A DNA stretch of 43,895 nt from Derxia lacustris (lineage in GTDB: Bacteria > Pseudomonadota > Gammaproteobacteria > Burkholderiales > Burkholderiaceae_E). Below are positions 8,597-18,075 of this stretch, one piece after another (position 1 is the first letter of the stretch; each line of letters opens with the position of its first letter). The position numbers were made by a program, and so were the translations under genes. Location: assembly GCF_002105195.1 (NCBI RefSeq), contig NZ_MUHU01000017.1:1-43895 (forward strand). The letters are read 5' to 3'. A model generated the notes under the pieces. That model saw only the letters and a list, made by a program, of their open reading frames with translations. It was not told where the DNA came from and ran no database searches.

Positions 8597-11455
8597 TTAC
8601 TTGTTGATGACGAAGCCCTTGAGCTTGCCGAAGGCCGCATCGAGCAGCGCCTTCAGTTGCTCGTTGTGCTTGGCGTAGTAGCCGACCGCCGGCGAGGCCG
8701 AGGCGGGACGGCCCGCGTAGCCAAGCTTCTGGCCCGCGTCCATGTTCTCCAGCAGGTTGTGCTGGATCTGGAACCACGCACCCTGGTTCTGCGGCTCGTC
8801 CTGCGCCCAGACCACTTCGCCGAGGTTCGGATACTTCTTGAGCTCGGTGGAGAAGGCCTTGTGCGGGAAGGGATAGAGCTGCTCGACGCGCAGGATGGCA
8901 ACGTCGTCGGCGGCACGTTCGCGGCGCGAGGCAACGAGGTCGTAATAGACCTTGCCCGAGCAGGCGACGACCCGCTTGACCTTGTTCGGGTCGATGTCGG
9001 CCGAGGTTTCGGCGATGACGGTGTGGAAGCTGCCCTTGGCCAGGTCTTGCAGCGTCGAGACGGCTTCCTTGTTACGCAGCAGCGACTTCGGCGTCATGAT
9101 GACCAGCGGCTTGCGGAACAGCCGGATCATCTGGCGACGCAGCAGATGGAAGATCTGGGCCGGCGTGGTCGGCTGGCAGACCTGCATGTTGTTGTCGGCG
9201 CAGAGTTGCAGGAAGCGTTCGAGACGCGCCGAGCTGTGCTCCGGACCCTGGCCTTCGTAGCCGTGCGGCAGCATCAGCGTCAGACCGTTGACACGACCCC
9301 ACTTCACTTCGCCCGAGCTGATGAACTGGTCGATCACGACCTGCGCGCCATTGGCGAAGTCGCCGAACTGCGCTTCCCAGATCACCAGCGTGTTCGGCTC
9401 GGCGGTGGCATAGCCGTACTCGAAACCGAGCACCGCCTCTTCCGACAACACCGAGTCGATGACCGTGAACGGCGCCTGCTTTTCGGCAACGTGCTGCAGC
9501 GGAATGTACGAGCCCGAATCCCAGCGCTCGCGGCTCTGGTCGTGCAGCACCGAGTGGCGATGCGTGAAGGTGCCGCGGCCGCAATCCTGGCCCGACAGCC
9601 GAACCGCATAGCCCGAAGCCACCAGCGTGGCGAAGGCCAGATGCTCGCCCATGCCCCAGTCGAGCGCGACCTTGCCTTCGGCCATCGACCGGCGGTCGGC
9701 GACCACCTTCTCGACCAGCGGATGCAGCTTCAGCGTGCTCGGAATCGTGGTGATGCGTTCACCGATGCGCTTGAGTTCGGCGAGCGGCACACCGGTATCG
9801 GCAGCGTCGGTCCACTTGCGATTCAGGAACGGCATCCAGTCGACCGAGTACTGGCGCTTGTAGTTCGACAGCACCGGATCGGACGTGCGCTTGCCTTCGT
9901 CCATCGCGGCGCGGTAGTCCTTCACGAACTGCTCGACCTCGGCATCGGTCAGCACCTTCTGCGCGACGAGCTTGTCGCCGTAGAGGCGGCGCGTGCCGGG
10001 ATGCTGGCTGATCTTCTTGTACATCAGCGGCTGGGTCACCGCCGGCGTGTCCTGCTCGTTGTGGCCGAGCTTACGGAAGCACACGATGTCGATCACGATG
10101 TCCTTGTGGAACTCCGCGCGGAAGTCCACGGCGATCTGGGTCGCGAGCGCAACCGCCTCGGGATCGTCGCCGTTCACATGCAGCACCGGCGCCTCGATCA
10201 TCTTGACCACGTCCGAGCAGTACAGCGTCGAACGCGAGTCGCGCGGGTCGGAGGTGGTGAAGCCGATCTGGTTGTTGATCACCAGATGGATGGTGCCGCC
10301 CGTGCCGTAGCCGCGCGTCTGCGCGAGGTTGAGCGTTTCCATCACGACGCCCTGGCCGGCGAAGGCCGCGTCGCCATGCACCAGTACCGGAATGACCTGG
10401 TTGCCGTTCTCGTCGCCACGACGATCCTGGCGCGCCATCGCCGAACCCTCGACCACCGGATTCACGATTTCGAGGTGCGACGGGTTGAACGCGAGGCTCA
10501 GATGCATCGGGCCGGTCGGCGTGCTGACGTCGCTGGAGAAGCCTTGGTGGTACTTCACGTCACCGGCCGGCAGATCGTCGCCATGCTTGCCTTCGAACTC
10601 GGCGAACAGATCCTTCGGCATCTTGCCGAGGATGTTGACGAGCACGTTCAGGCGGCCGCGGTGGGCCATGCCGATGACGATTTCCTGCACGCCCTTGGTC
10701 GCGGCACGCGCCACGAGCTGGTCCATCGACACGATGAAGCTTTCGCCGCCTTCGAGCGAGAACCGCTTCTGACCGACGTACTTGGTATGCAGATAGCGTT
10801 CAAGGCCCTCGGCTGCCGTGAGGCGCTCGAGGATGTCCTTCTTGCCCTGCACATCGAACGACGGCTTGCTGCGCGTCGATTCGAGACGTTGCTGGATCCA
10901 GCGCTTCTGGGCCGGATCGCTGATGTACATGAACTCGGCGCCGATCGTGCCGCAGTAGGTCTCGCGCAACGCCGCGACGATCTCGCGCAGCGTCATGTGT
11001 TCGGCGGTCGTGAAGTAGGTGTTCGTCGCGCTGAACACCGTGTCCATGTCGGCTTCGCTGAAGTCGTAGAAGCCGGCTTCGAGCTCGGGAATGCGCGGAC
11101 GTTCCTGGCGCTTGAGCGGATCGAGATCGGCCCAGCGCGAGCCGAGGAAACGGTAGGCAGCGATGATGGACTGAACATCCACCTGCTTGCGGGCGATGCT
11201 GAGGTCGCGTTCGGCGACGCGCGGCAGGAAGGCATTGGCCTTGGCACGCTGTGCGAACGATTCGACAACGGGCGCATGGGCCACATCGCGGGCGTCGCTG
11301 CCATCGGCTGCGGCGACAAGCTGGACGCGATCGAAGTACTCGCGCCAGTTTTCGGGGACCGACGCCGGGTTGTCGAGATAGGCCTCGTACAACTCTTCAA
11401 CGTACGGAGCGTTGCCGCCGAACAGGTAGGAGTTCAGCTGGTACTGCTTCATCAT
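8597..11455 (-). CDS. odhA: 2-oxoglutarate dehydrogenase E1
   Basis: This thiamine-diphosphate enzyme of 952 aa decarboxylates 2-oxoglutarate and succinylates the E2 lipoyl group. Features are the N-terminal E2-interaction segment (NSYLFGGNAPYVEELYEAYL), GMAHRGRLNVLVNILGK with the TPP-binding His, HQGFSSDV, GDAAFAGQGVVMETLNL, and the transketolase-like C-terminal half with EAQFGDFANGAQVVIDQF and MLPHGYEGQGPEHSSARLER. Two adjacent ATGs (11455 and 11452) follow AAGGAAAGGTGA. The first is used, and the upstream extension is rejected. Length is normal for the family. It is the first gene of odhA-odhB-lpdA, with an apparent extended -10 promoter about 190 bases upstream. Confidence 0.96.
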   Translation of the reverse strand: MMKQYQLNSYLFGGNAPYVEELYEAYLDNPASVPENWREYFDRVQLVAAADGSDARDVAHAPVVESFAQRAKANAFLPRVAERDLSIARKQVDVQSIIAAYRFLGSRWADLDPLKRQERPRIPELEAGFYDFSEADMDTVFSATNTYFTTAEHMTLREIVAALRETYCGTIGAEFMYISDPAQKRWIQQRLESTRSKPSFDVQGKKDILERLTAAEGLERYLHTKYVGQKRFSLEGGESFIVSMDQLVARAATKGVQEIVIGMAHRGRLNVLVNILGKMPKDLFAEFEGKHGDDLPAGDVKYHQGFSSDVSTPTGPMHLSLAFNPSHLEIVNPVVEGSAMARQDRRGDENGNQVIPVLVHGDAAFAGQGVVMETLNLAQTRGYGTGGTIHLVINNQIGFTTSDPRDSRSTLYCSDVVKMIEAPVLHVNGDDPEAVALATQIAVDFRAEFHKDIVIDIVCFRKLGHNEQDTPAVTQPLMYKKISQHPGTRRLYGDKLVAQKVLTDAEVEQFVKDYRAAMDEGKRTSDPVLSNYKRQYSVDWMPFLNRKWTDAADTGVPLAELKRIGERITTIPSTLKLHPLVEKVVADRRSMAEGKVALDWGMGEHLAFATLVASGYAVRLSGQDCGRGTFTHRHSVLHDQSRERWDSGSYIPLQHVAEKQAPFTVIDSVLSEEAVLGFEYGYATAEPNTLVIWEAQFGDFANGAQVVIDQFISSGEVKWGRVNGLTLMLPHGYEGQGPEHSSARLERFLQLCADNNMQVCQPTTPAQIFHLLRRQMIRLFRKPLVIMTPKSLLRNKEAVSTLQDLAKGSFHTVIAETSADIDPNKVKRVVACSGKVYYDLVASRRERAADDVAILRVEQLYPFPHKAFSTELKKYPNLGEVVWAQDEPQNQGAWFQIQHNLLENMDAGQKLGYAGRPASASPAVGYYAKHNEQLKALLDAAFGKLKGFVINK

Positions 11456-11648
11456 GACGTTCACCTTTCCTTCGAGCTTCTCGAAGATGGATGCGGGATG
11501 TCGAAAGCGCGGCACCGCCAGCCGACCAGGAAGGTCTGGACTGACGCCGGGCTATCGCCCATCCGACACACCGGTCATACCGATGCGCCGGACAACGAAG
11601 CGCCGGTCGGACCGGGGCGTGTCCTGACGGCGCGTTTCGAGTTCGCGG

Positions 11649-11657
11649 ATGCTAGCA
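11649..11657 (-). promoter_or_regulatory. Probable extended -10 promoter of odhA
   Basis: On the minus strand TGC (11657-11655) directly precedes TAGCAT (11654-11649), a good extended -10 element. No convincing -35 sits at the usual distance, which extended -10 promoters tolerate. It implies a leader of about 185 bases. It lies downstream of the gltA terminator, consistent with a separate odh transcript. The remainder of the 330-bp gltA-odhA gap shows no gene. Confidence 0.5.
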
Positions 11658-11719
11658 CCATCACGCGGCAGCTCCGCCCAAGGACTGCGGGTGCGAACCC
11701 TGAGTTGCGCTCAGCAAAC

Positions 11720-11746
11720 AAAAAAGGCGGACCGAAGTCCGCCTTT
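11720..11746 (-). terminator. Rho-independent terminator of gltA
   Basis: On the minus strand AAAGGCGGAC (11746-11737) pairs with GTCCGCCTTT (11732-11723) around a TTCG tetraloop, followed by six T residues (11725-11720). It lies about 40 bases after the gltA stop and separates gltA from odhA. Confidence 0.9.
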
Positions 11747-11785
11747 CTCGATGCCCGCGACAACCGGGCCTGATTGCAACGCCGA

Positions 11786-13096
11786 TCAGCGCGCCGAGAT
11801 GTCCGGCACGTCGCGCGTCGCGGCACCGGTAAACAGCTGACGCGGACGACCGATCTTGTATTCCGGATCGGTGATCATTTCGTTGAGTTGCGCAATCCAG
11901 CCCACCGTGCGCGCGAGCGCGAAGATGGCCGTGAACAGCGATACCGGAATGCCGACCGCCTTCTGCACGATGCCCGAGTAGAAGTCGACGTTCGGATAGA
12001 GCTTGCGCTGCACGAAGTAGTCGTCTTCAAGGGCGATCTTTTCGAGCGCCATCGCGAGCTTGAACAGCGGATCGTTTTCGAGACCGAGCGCCACCAGCAC
12101 TTCATGACAGGTCTCGCGCATCAGCTTGGCGCGCGGATCGTAGTTCTTGTAGACACGATGGCCGAAACCCATCAGGCGCACGCTGGAGTTCTTGTCCTTC
12201 ACCTTGGTGATGAACTCGCCGATCTTTTCCACGCCGCCCTGGGCCTGGATGTCGTACAGCATGTTCAGCGCGGCTTCGTTCGCACCGCCGTGCGCCGGCC
12301 CCCAGAGGCAGGCGACGCCGGCAGCGATCGCGGCGAACGGGTTCGTGCCCGACGAGGCGCACAGGCGCACGGTCGAGGTGGACGCGTTCTGCTCGTGATC
12401 GGCATGCAGGATGAAGATGCGGTCGAGTGCACGCACCAACACGTCGTTGACCTTGTAGTCCTCGCAGGGCGTCGCGAACATCATCCGGGTGAAGTTCGCG
12501 GTGTACGACAGATCGTTGTTCGGATAGATGAACGGCTGACCGATCGAATACTTGTAGGCCATCGCGACGAGCGTCGGCAGCTTGGCGATCAGGCGGATCG
12601 CCGAGATCTCGCGCTGGTGCGGATCGTTGAGGTTCATCGAGTCGGGGTAGAACGCCGACAGCGCGCCAACGAGACCCGTGAGCACTGCCATCGGATGCGC
12701 ATCGCGACGGAAGCCGCGCAGGAAGAAATGCATCTGCTCGTTGACCATCGTGTGCTGGGTCACGCGCGCCACGAAGTCGGATTTCTGCGGTGCATTGGGC
12801 AGTTCGCCGTTCAGCAGCAGATAGCAGGTTTCCAGGAAGTCACACTTGGTCGCCAGCTGCTCGATGGGGTAGCCGCGATACAGCAGTTCGCCCTTGTCAC
12901 CGTCGATGTAGGTGATGCTGGACTGGCAGGAGGCCGTCGACAGGAAGCCCGGATCGAACGTGAACTTGCCGGTCGAGCCGTAGAGCTTGCGAATGTCGAT
13001 CACGTCAGGGCCAACCGTGCCCTTCAGGATCGGAAAATCGACCGACGGCGATCCGTCGGAAAAGCTGAGCGTTGCCTTTTGATTGGCGGCCGTCAT
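11786..13096 (-). CDS. gltA: Citrate synthase (type II)
   Basis: This 436-aa enzyme condenses acetyl-CoA with oxaloacetate to citrate. The length and N-terminal beta-strand domain are those of the hexameric, NADH-sensitive bacterial type. Active-site signatures are [12 protein letters not shown] (His), [16 protein letters not shown] (His) and PNVDFYSG (Asp). [15 protein letters not shown] is the conserved core. AAGGAGGGAG precedes ATG 13096. It follows sdhE after 71 bp containing two hairpins, so it may be transcribed with sdh or have its own promoter. It is clearly distinct from prpC at 21173, which is the shorter methylcitrate synthase. Confidence 0.97.
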   Translation of the reverse strand: MTAANQKATLSFSDGSPSVDFPILKGTVGPDVIDIRKLYGSTGKFTFDPGFLSTASCQSSITYIDGDKGELLYRGYPIEQLATKCDFLETCYLLLNGELPNAPQKSDFVARVTQHTMVNEQMHFFLRGFRRDAHPMAVLTGLVGALSAFYPDSMNLNDPHQREISAIRLIAKLPTLVAMAYKYSIGQPFIYPNNDLSYTANFTRMMFATPCEDYKVNDVLVRALDRIFILHADHEQNASTSTVRLCASSGTNPFAAIAAGVACLWGPAHGGANEAALNMLYDIQAQGGVEKIGEFITKVKDKNSSVRLMGFGHRVYKNYDPRAKLMRETCHEVLVALGLENDPLFKLAMALEKIALEDDYFVQRKLYPNVDFYSGIVQKAVGIPVSLFTAIFALARTVGWIAQLNEMITDPEYKIGRPRQLFTGAATRDVPDISAR

Positions 13097-13126
13097 AGGA
13101 CTCCCTCCTTGGTTTGATCTATCGAT

Positions 13127-13176
13127 CCCGGCCTCTCATGCCGGGGCTTGCGAGCCGCAGCCTGCGCTCAGGCTGC
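13127..13176 (-). other. Two hairpins between sdhE and gltA
   Basis: One hairpin (GCAGCCT/AGGCTGC, 13157-13176) spans the sdhE stop codon. The second (CCCGGC/GCCGGG, 13127-13145) lies in the gap before gltA. Neither is followed by a T-run. They may set relative mRNA levels of sdh and gltA or act as weak terminators. Confidence 0.4.
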
Positions 13177-13443
13177 ACGAAGCATGCCGAGAACCCTGTG
13201 CACGGCCGGTGTATCGAGCCCCCCCTCGGGCTCGCGGCGCGCCAGGATCATTTCCAGCAAGTCCGTATCGGGCAACTCGAAAAGCTCGCTGAGTACCGCA
13301 ACGTCCTCGTCCGACAGCTGCAATTCGTTCTTGTCGAGAAACCTGGTGATGATCAGGTCGTTCTCGAGCAGACCGCGCCGGGCGCGCCAGCGTAGCCGGG
13401 TGCGCTTGAGCGGGTCTGCCTGATGCTCGAACGAGGCCGCCAT
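13168..13443 (-). CDS. sdhE: FAD assembly factor SdhE
   Basis: This 91-aa protein of the SdhE/YgfY (Sdh5) family promotes covalent flavinylation of SdhA. The signature RGxxEND appears as RARRGLLENDLIITRFL, and the rest is the expected small helical bundle with an acidic LSDEDVAVLSELFELPDTDLLEMILAR. The ATG at 13443 overlaps the sdhB stop by one base (TGATG), so the two are coupled. An upstream extension inside sdhB is rejected. Position directly after sdhB fits its role. Confidence 0.93.
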   Translation of the reverse strand: MAASFEHQADPLKRTRLRWRARRGLLENDLIITRFLDKNELQLSDEDVAVLSELFELPDTDLLEMILARREPEGGLDTPAVHRVLGMLRAA

Positions 13444-14207
13444 CACACCGCGCGCCGAACCATCAGTTCCTTGATCTTGCCGATTGCCTTGGTCGGGTTG
13501 AGACCCTTCGGGCAAACGTCGACGCAATTCATGATGGTGTGGCAACGGAACAGGCGGTACGGATCCTCGAGGTTGTCGAGCCGTTCCGAGGTGGCTTGGT
13601 CACGGCTGTCCGCGATGAAGCGGTAGGCCTGCAGCAGACCGGCGGGACCGACGAACTTGTCGGGGTTCCACCAGAACGACGGGCAGGACGTCGAGCAGCA
13701 CGCGCACAGGATGCACTCGTACACGCCGTCGATCTCTTCACGCTCTTCCGGCGACTGGAGACGTTCCTTCTCCGGCGGCGGATCATTGTTGACGAGATAG
13801 GGGCGGATCGAGTGGTACTGCTTGAAGAACTGGGTCATGTCCACGATCAGGTCGCGGATGACCGGCAGACCCGGCAGCGGCTTGAGCACGATGGGCTCCT
13901 GCAGTTCGCGCAGGTTGGTCGTGCAGGCCAGGCCGTTCTTGCCGTTGATGTTCATCGCGTCGGAACCGCAGACACCTTCGCGGCAGGAGCGGCGATAGGC
14001 GACGCTGTCGTCCACGTCCGACTTGATGCGCTGAAGTGCATCGAGAAGCATCTTGTCGGTCGGCAGAAGCGTGACTTCGAGCTTCTGCATGTAGGGGCGC
14101 TCGTCCTTGTCCGGGTCGTAGCGGTAGATCTCGAAGCGCAACACCCGCTTGCCGGTGGCAGCAGCGCTGCCGACGGCGGTAAGTTCGCTGGGATTGGTGG
14201 CGGTCAT
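13443..14207 (-). CDS. sdhB: Succinate dehydrogenase iron-sulfur subunit
   Basis: This 254-aa subunit of complex II carries three clusters that pass electrons from SdhA flavin to quinone. The [2Fe-2S] site is [22 protein letters not shown] (given as Cys75, Cys80 and Cys95, with Asp83 as in E. coli). The [4Fe-4S] site is [12 protein letters not shown] and the [3Fe-4S] site is [14 protein letters not shown]. The N-terminus is about 15-20 residues longer than in E. coli, with a low-complexity start. It is 16 bases downstream of sdhA and overlaps sdhE. Confidence 0.97.
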   Translation of the reverse strand: MTATNPSELTAVGSAAATGKRVLRFEIYRYDPDKDERPYMQKLEVTLLPTDKMLLDALQRIKSDVDDSVAYRRSCREGVCGSDAMNINGKNGLACTTNLRELQEPIVLKPLPGLPVIRDLIVDMTQFFKQYHSIRPYLVNNDPPPEKERLQSPEEREEIDGVYECILCACCSTSCPSFWWNPDKFVGPAGLLQAYRFIADSRDQATSERLDNLEDPYRLFRCHTIMNCVDVCPKGLNPTKAIGKIKELMVRRAV

Positions 14208-14223
14208 GTGCTGTCCCTCTCGC

Positions 14224-16002
14224 TCAGAAAGTGCGCTTCTTCGGTTGGAAGGTCTCGACGGTCAGCGGCTTCATCGTCACCGGCTTGTAGTCGAGGCGGT
14301 TGCCTTCCGAGTAGAACAGCGAATGCCGGATCCACTTGGCATCGTCGCGTTCCGGATAGTCGTCGCGCGCATGGGCACCACGGCTTTCCTGACGGGCTTC
14401 GGCCGAGATGATCGTGGCCTTGGCGGTCTCGATCAGGTTGTCCAGCTCCAGCGCCTCGATGCGCGCGGTGTTGAACACCTTCGACTTGTCCTTCACATGC
14501 ACATTCAGGCGACGCTTGTCGTGCTCGAGAATCTTCTTGACGCCGGCTTCGAGCAGTTCCTGCTTGCGGAACACGCCGCAATGCGCCTGCATGTCCTTGC
14601 GAATGTCGTTCGCCACATCCTGCACCCGCTCACCCGACGACGAGCCATCGATGCGCGCAAGACGCGACAGCGGCAGATCGGCGGCATCGGCCGGCAGATC
14701 CTTGTGCGCCTGGTCCTTGAGGTTCTGCTTGACGATGAAGTCGCCGGCCGAGCGGCCGAACACCAGCAGGTCGAGCAGCGAGTTCGTGCCGAGACGGTTG
14801 GCGCCGTGCACCGAGACGCAGGCGCATTCGCCGATCGCGTAGAGGCCGTTGATGACTTCTGCGTGGTTGCCGTTCTTCGGCGCGACGACCTGACCGTGGT
14901 AGTTCGTCGGAATGCCGCCCATCTGATAGTGGATGGTCGGCACCACCGGGATCGGTTCCTTGATCGGATCGACGTTCGCGAACTTGAGCGCGATTTCGCG
15001 GATCGACGGCAGGCGCTTGAGGATGGTGTCGGCGCCCAGGTGGTCGAGCTTCAGCAGCACATGGTCCTTGTTGGGACCGCAGCCGCGACCTTCCTTGATT
15101 TCCTGGTCCATCGAACGCGAGACGAAGTCGCGCGGCGCCAGATCCTTCAGCGTCGGCGCATAGCGCTCCATGAAGCGCTCGCCCTTGTCGTTCAGCAGGA
15201 TGCCGCCCTCGCCGCGCACGCCCTCGGTGATGAGCACGCCCGCGCCGGCCACGCCGGTCGGGTGGAACTGCCAGAACTCCATGTCTTCAAGCGGGATGCC
15301 GGCGCGTGCCGCCATGCCCATGCCGTCACCGGTATTGATGAAGGCATTGGTCGAAGCGGCCCAGATGCGGCCGGCACCGCCGGTCGCGAAGATGGTGGCC
15401 TTGGCTTCGAGAATCATCACGTCGCCGGTTTCCATCTCGAGCGCGACGACGCCAACCACATCGCCCGCCTGATCGCGGACCAGATCGAGCGCCATCCATT
15501 CGACGAAGAACTGGGTACGGGCGCGCACGTTGCGCTGATAGAGCGTGTGCAGCAGCGCATGACCGGTACGGTCGGCCGCCGCACAGGCGCGCTGAACCGG
15601 CTTCTCGCCGAAGTTGGCGGTGTGGCCGCCAAACGGACGCTGATAGATCGTGCCGTCGGCATTGCGGTCGAACGGCATGCCGAAGTGTTCGAGCTCGTAC
15701 ACGACATTCGGCGCCTGACGGCACATGAACTCGATCGCATCCTGGTCGCCCAGATAGTCCGAGCCCTTGACGGTGTCGAACATGTGCCAGTACCAGTTGT
15801 CCTCGCTCATGTTGCCGAGCGAGGCACCGATGCCACCCTGGGCCGCAACGGTATGCGAGCGGGTCGGGAAGACCTTCGACAGCACGGCGACATTGAGGCC
15901 GGCTTCGGCCAGCTGGAGGGAGCAACGCATGCCGGAGCCGCCGGCTCCGACGATCACGGCGTCATAGCGACGGCGCGGGAGATTCGACTTGATGTCGGCC
16001 AT
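14224..16002 (-). CDS. sdhA: Succinate dehydrogenase flavoprotein subunit
   Basis: This 592-aa catalytic subunit oxidises succinate to fumarate. It has the dinucleotide fold [15 protein letters not shown], the covalent FAD histidine in [17 protein letters not shown] (His50), the capping and active-site region [18 protein letters not shown], and the C-terminal segment [18 protein letters not shown] with catalytic Arg/His. It starts three bases after the sdhD stop. In the TCA cycle it supplies electrons to the respiratory chain. Confidence 0.97.
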   Translation of the reverse strand: MADIKSNLPRRRYDAVIVGAGGSGMRCSLQLAEAGLNVAVLSKVFPTRSHTVAAQGGIGASLGNMSEDNWYWHMFDTVKGSDYLGDQDAIEFMCRQAPNVVYELEHFGMPFDRNADGTIYQRPFGGHTANFGEKPVQRACAAADRTGHALLHTLYQRNVRARTQFFVEWMALDLVRDQAGDVVGVVALEMETGDVMILEAKATIFATGGAGRIWAASTNAFINTGDGMGMAARAGIPLEDMEFWQFHPTGVAGAGVLITEGVRGEGGILLNDKGERFMERYAPTLKDLAPRDFVSRSMDQEIKEGRGCGPNKDHVLLKLDHLGADTILKRLPSIREIALKFANVDPIKEPIPVVPTIHYQMGGIPTNYHGQVVAPKNGNHAEVINGLYAIGECACVSVHGANRLGTNSLLDLLVFGRSAGDFIVKQNLKDQAHKDLPADAADLPLSRLARIDGSSSGERVQDVANDIRKDMQAHCGVFRKQELLEAGVKKILEHDKRRLNVHVKDKSKVFNTARIEALELDNLIETAKATIISAEARQESRGAHARDDYPERDDAKWIRHSLFYSEGNRLDYKPVTMKPLTVETFQPKKRTF

Positions 16003-16005
16003 TTC

Positions 16006-16383
16006 TTAGATGCCCCAGAGAATTTGCGCCGCGTACACGACGGAAATGATCAGCCAGATGATCGTCAGGACTTGCAGCGTCAGGCGAATGCCGGTCGGCT
16101 TCACGTAGTCCATCCAGATATCGCGCACGCCGATCCAGGCGTGATACGCGAGCGAACCAATGGCGACCAGCGACAGGGTCTTGCCCAGCGGAAAGCCGAG
16201 CAGCGTCCAGTTGAACAGACCAACCCAGTCCGTGTACTGCATCGGCGCCGGGGCGATGAGCAGGCCGATAAAGAGGATGAGCGTGTAGACCAGCATCACG
16301 ACAGCGGTGATGCGTTGTGCGATCCAGTCCTTGAGACCGTAATGCGCGCCGACGACGAGACGCTTCGAACCGACGTTGGCCAT
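16006..16383 (-). CDS. sdhD: Succinate dehydrogenase membrane anchor SdhD
   Basis: This 125-aa protein has three transmembrane helices (about 25-47, 68-86 and 98-120). It anchors SdhAB and, with SdhC, forms the quinone and haem b site. The motif HAWIGVRDIWMDYVKP is diagnostic and holds the haem-ligand region and the quinone-site tyrosine. ATG 16383 is chosen by homology, leaving two bases after sdhC. A longer frame would overlap sdhC heavily. Confidence 0.93.
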   Translation of the reverse strand: MANVGSKRLVVGAHYGLKDWIAQRITAVVMLVYTLILFIGLLIAPAPMQYTDWVGLFNWTLLGFPLGKTLSLVAIGSLAYHAWIGVRDIWMDYVKPTGIRLTLQVLTIIWLIISVVYAAQILWGI

Positions 16384-16385
16384 GA

Positions 16386-16802
16386 TCAGAACACTCCGAA
16401 AATCTTGAGCGCCACGAGAATCGTGAGCGTGATGCTGACTGCGAAGACGGCGGTCGCGCTCTTCTGCGACGATGCCTTGTCGATGCCCATGTGCAGGTCG
16501 AGCAGCAGATAGCGCACACCTGCGCACATGTGGTGCAGATAGCCCCAGGACAGGACGACCAGGATCAGCTTGACGATCGGAGCGCTTGCAAGCTCGCGAT
16601 AGGCCTCGAAACTGATTTCGGAGGTGAGGCTTTTCTCGAACAGCGGCAGGAGGACGATGGGCAGTGCCAGGAACAGCAAGGCACCCGTGACCCGGTGCAG
16701 GATGGAGAGCCGACCTGCCAGGGGAAGCCGGTATTTGGCGATGTCCGAAACATGAATGTTTCGGAACTCCGGTCGTTTTCGGATGGGTGTTGCCTCTGCC
16801 AT
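16386..16802 (-). CDS. sdhC: Succinate dehydrogenase cytochrome b556 subunit SdhC
   Basis: This 138-aa, three-helix membrane subunit is the first gene of sdhCDAB-sdhE. It shows the RP-FRNIHVSDIAKYRLP lead, the quinone-site SILHRVTG (Ser33, Arg37) and the haem-ligand motif H91-MCAGVRYLLLD. The start ATG 16802 fits homology. A minus-strand promoter with good boxes sits about 70 bases upstream. Confidence 0.93.
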   Translation of the reverse strand: MAEATPIRKRPEFRNIHVSDIAKYRLPLAGRLSILHRVTGALLFLALPIVLLPLFEKSLTSEISFEAYRELASAPIVKLILVVLSWGYLHHMCAGVRYLLLDLHMGIDKASSQKSATAVFAVSITLTILVALKIFGVF

Positions 16803-16869
16803 GGGTTGCCTCAGCGGATTTGTGTGTAGTGAAAAGTTTTGAACCGCGCCCCTGCCGGAACAGCTGACT

Positions 16870-16898
16870 ATTGTGGCGAATTTTCGGCGCTGCACCAA
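16870..16898 (-). promoter_or_regulatory. Probable sdhC promoter
   Basis: On the minus strand TTGGTG (16898-16893), a 17-base spacer and CACAAT (16875-16870) form a plausible sigma-70 promoter in the 140-bp gntR-sdhC gap. It gives a leader of about 60 bases. No copy of the gntR palindrome is visible beside it. Confidence 0.5.
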
Positions 16899-16942
16899 AC
16901 GGCGCTGACGCCGCTCAAGCGCAGGGAGCGCACAGCCCCACC

Positions 16943-17758
16943 TCAACTGACCTCGTTGTGGTAGTGGTGAGCATGTGTGACATACCAGCCGCGACGAAAT
17001 TCCACCGGCCGGTCCAAATAGGTATAGGCGACGCGCTCGATCAGCAGCAGCGGATCGCCGACTGAAACCTTCAACAATCCAGCGGTGGCCGCGTCGGCCG
17101 CGACCGCCTTCAGGCGCTCGTCGGCGCGCACCATGCGGATGCCGAATTCCTTCTCGAACAGACCGTAGAGCGGCCCCCGATAGCCCGCCAGCTTGTCGGC
17201 GCTCAGGCCGCGGAACATCGCCGCGGGCAGCCAGATTTCATCGAGCACGCCGGGGCGATCGTTGATGGTGAGCAGCCGCCGGAGCTGGACCATGCTTTCG
17301 CCCGCCTTGAGGTCGAGCTGGCGCGCGATATCGGCCGGCGCGCGGACACGCTTGCATTCGAGGATGTCGGACTGGGTGCCGATCGGCTGACCGTCGTCGG
17401 AGACCAGGCGGAGGAATTTGAAGCCCGCGCGCGGCTCGTCGTTGTGCGACGCAACAAAGGTTCCCTTGCCCTGCCGCCGCACGACCAGGTTTTCCTTGGC
17501 CAGCTCGTCGATGGCCTTGCGCACCGTGCCTTGCGACACCTTGAAGCGCACCGCCAGCTCCATTTCGGACGGGATCACCTCGCCCGGCTTCCATTCCCCA
17601 GCCTCCAGACCCTGAGTGAGCAAGGACTTGATCTGCTGGTACAGCGGCAGGAACAGCGCCGCGCCTTCCTGGCGCGGGGCCGCGCCGCCCGCTGCGGAGG
17701 CTGTCGCATCCGCGCCGGCTGCGCCTTGGGCGCCGAGGTTGTTGATCTTGGGTGGCAT
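16943..17758 (-). CDS. GntR/HutC-family transcriptional regulator
   Basis: This 271-aa regulator has an Ala/Gly-rich disordered N-terminus (1-33), a GntR winged helix (about 38-105, IPSEMELAVRFKVSQGTVRKAIDEL then the wing RRQGKGTFVASH), and a UTRA effector domain (about 120-262). It lies upstream of sdhCDAB on the same strand and divergent from mdh, an arrangement found in many betaproteobacteria. It probably controls the sdh/mdh/prp genes in response to a TCA or methylcitrate metabolite. The palindrome at 17812-17829 is its likely operator. The ligand is unknown. An alternative reading is a propionate-specific regulator, since no PrpR is seen near the prp genes. Confidence 0.85.
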   Translation of the reverse strand: MPPKINNLGAQGAAGADATASAAGGAAPRQEGAALFLPLYQQIKSLLTQGLEAGEWKPGEVIPSEMELAVRFKVSQGTVRKAIDELAKENLVVRRQGKGTFVASHNDEPRAGFKFLRLVSDDGQPIGTQSDILECKRVRAPADIARQLDLKAGESMVQLRRLLTINDRPGVLDEIWLPAAMFRGLSADKLAGYRGPLYGLFEKEFGIRMVRADERLKAVAADAATAGLLKVSVGDPLLLIERVAYTYLDRPVEFRRGWYVTHAHHYHNEVS

Positions 17759-17796
17759 GCGCGGATTCTTTCACAGGGGCTCGGCGAGCGTCCAGC

Positions 17797-17825
17797 TTGG
17801 TCCGAAGTCAAATGTCTTATATAAG
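17797..17825 (+). promoter_or_regulatory. Possible plus-strand promoter overlapping the operator
   Basis: TTGGTC (17797-17802), 17 bases, then TATAAG (17820-17825) form a plausible promoter toward mdh whose -10 lies inside the palindrome, so a bound repressor would block it. The implied leader is about 245 bases. A second -10-like TAGAAT at about 17894-17899 would give a shorter leader. Confidence 0.4.
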
Positions 17826-17829
17826 ACAT
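17812..17829. promoter_or_regulatory. 18-bp perfect palindrome, probable GntR operator
   Basis: ATGTCTTATATAAGACAT is a perfect dyad located 53 bases upstream of the gntR start and about 245 bases upstream of mdh. Its length and AT-rich centre fit operators of GntR-family dimers, and it stands out from GC-rich surroundings. I found no second copy in the window. Confidence 0.75.
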
Positions 17830-18075
17830 AAGATGATTGACGACGGAAAAGCCAACACCTAGACTGCCTGCAATCCGACGCGGTGCGGCGGACTTAGAAT
17901 TGCGGCGGCAACGCACGGCGCTTCGGCGCACCAACCGGAACGACAGATTTCCGGTGGCGCGCCCGGCCAGCCGGCTTCGGCACCGCAACCGTTCATGCGC
18001 CCGTCAGGTTGTGGCGGGATTGAAGGGCGGCCCGAAGCGGCGTCCCCCCTGATCCATCACTTCCGGAGAACCTTC

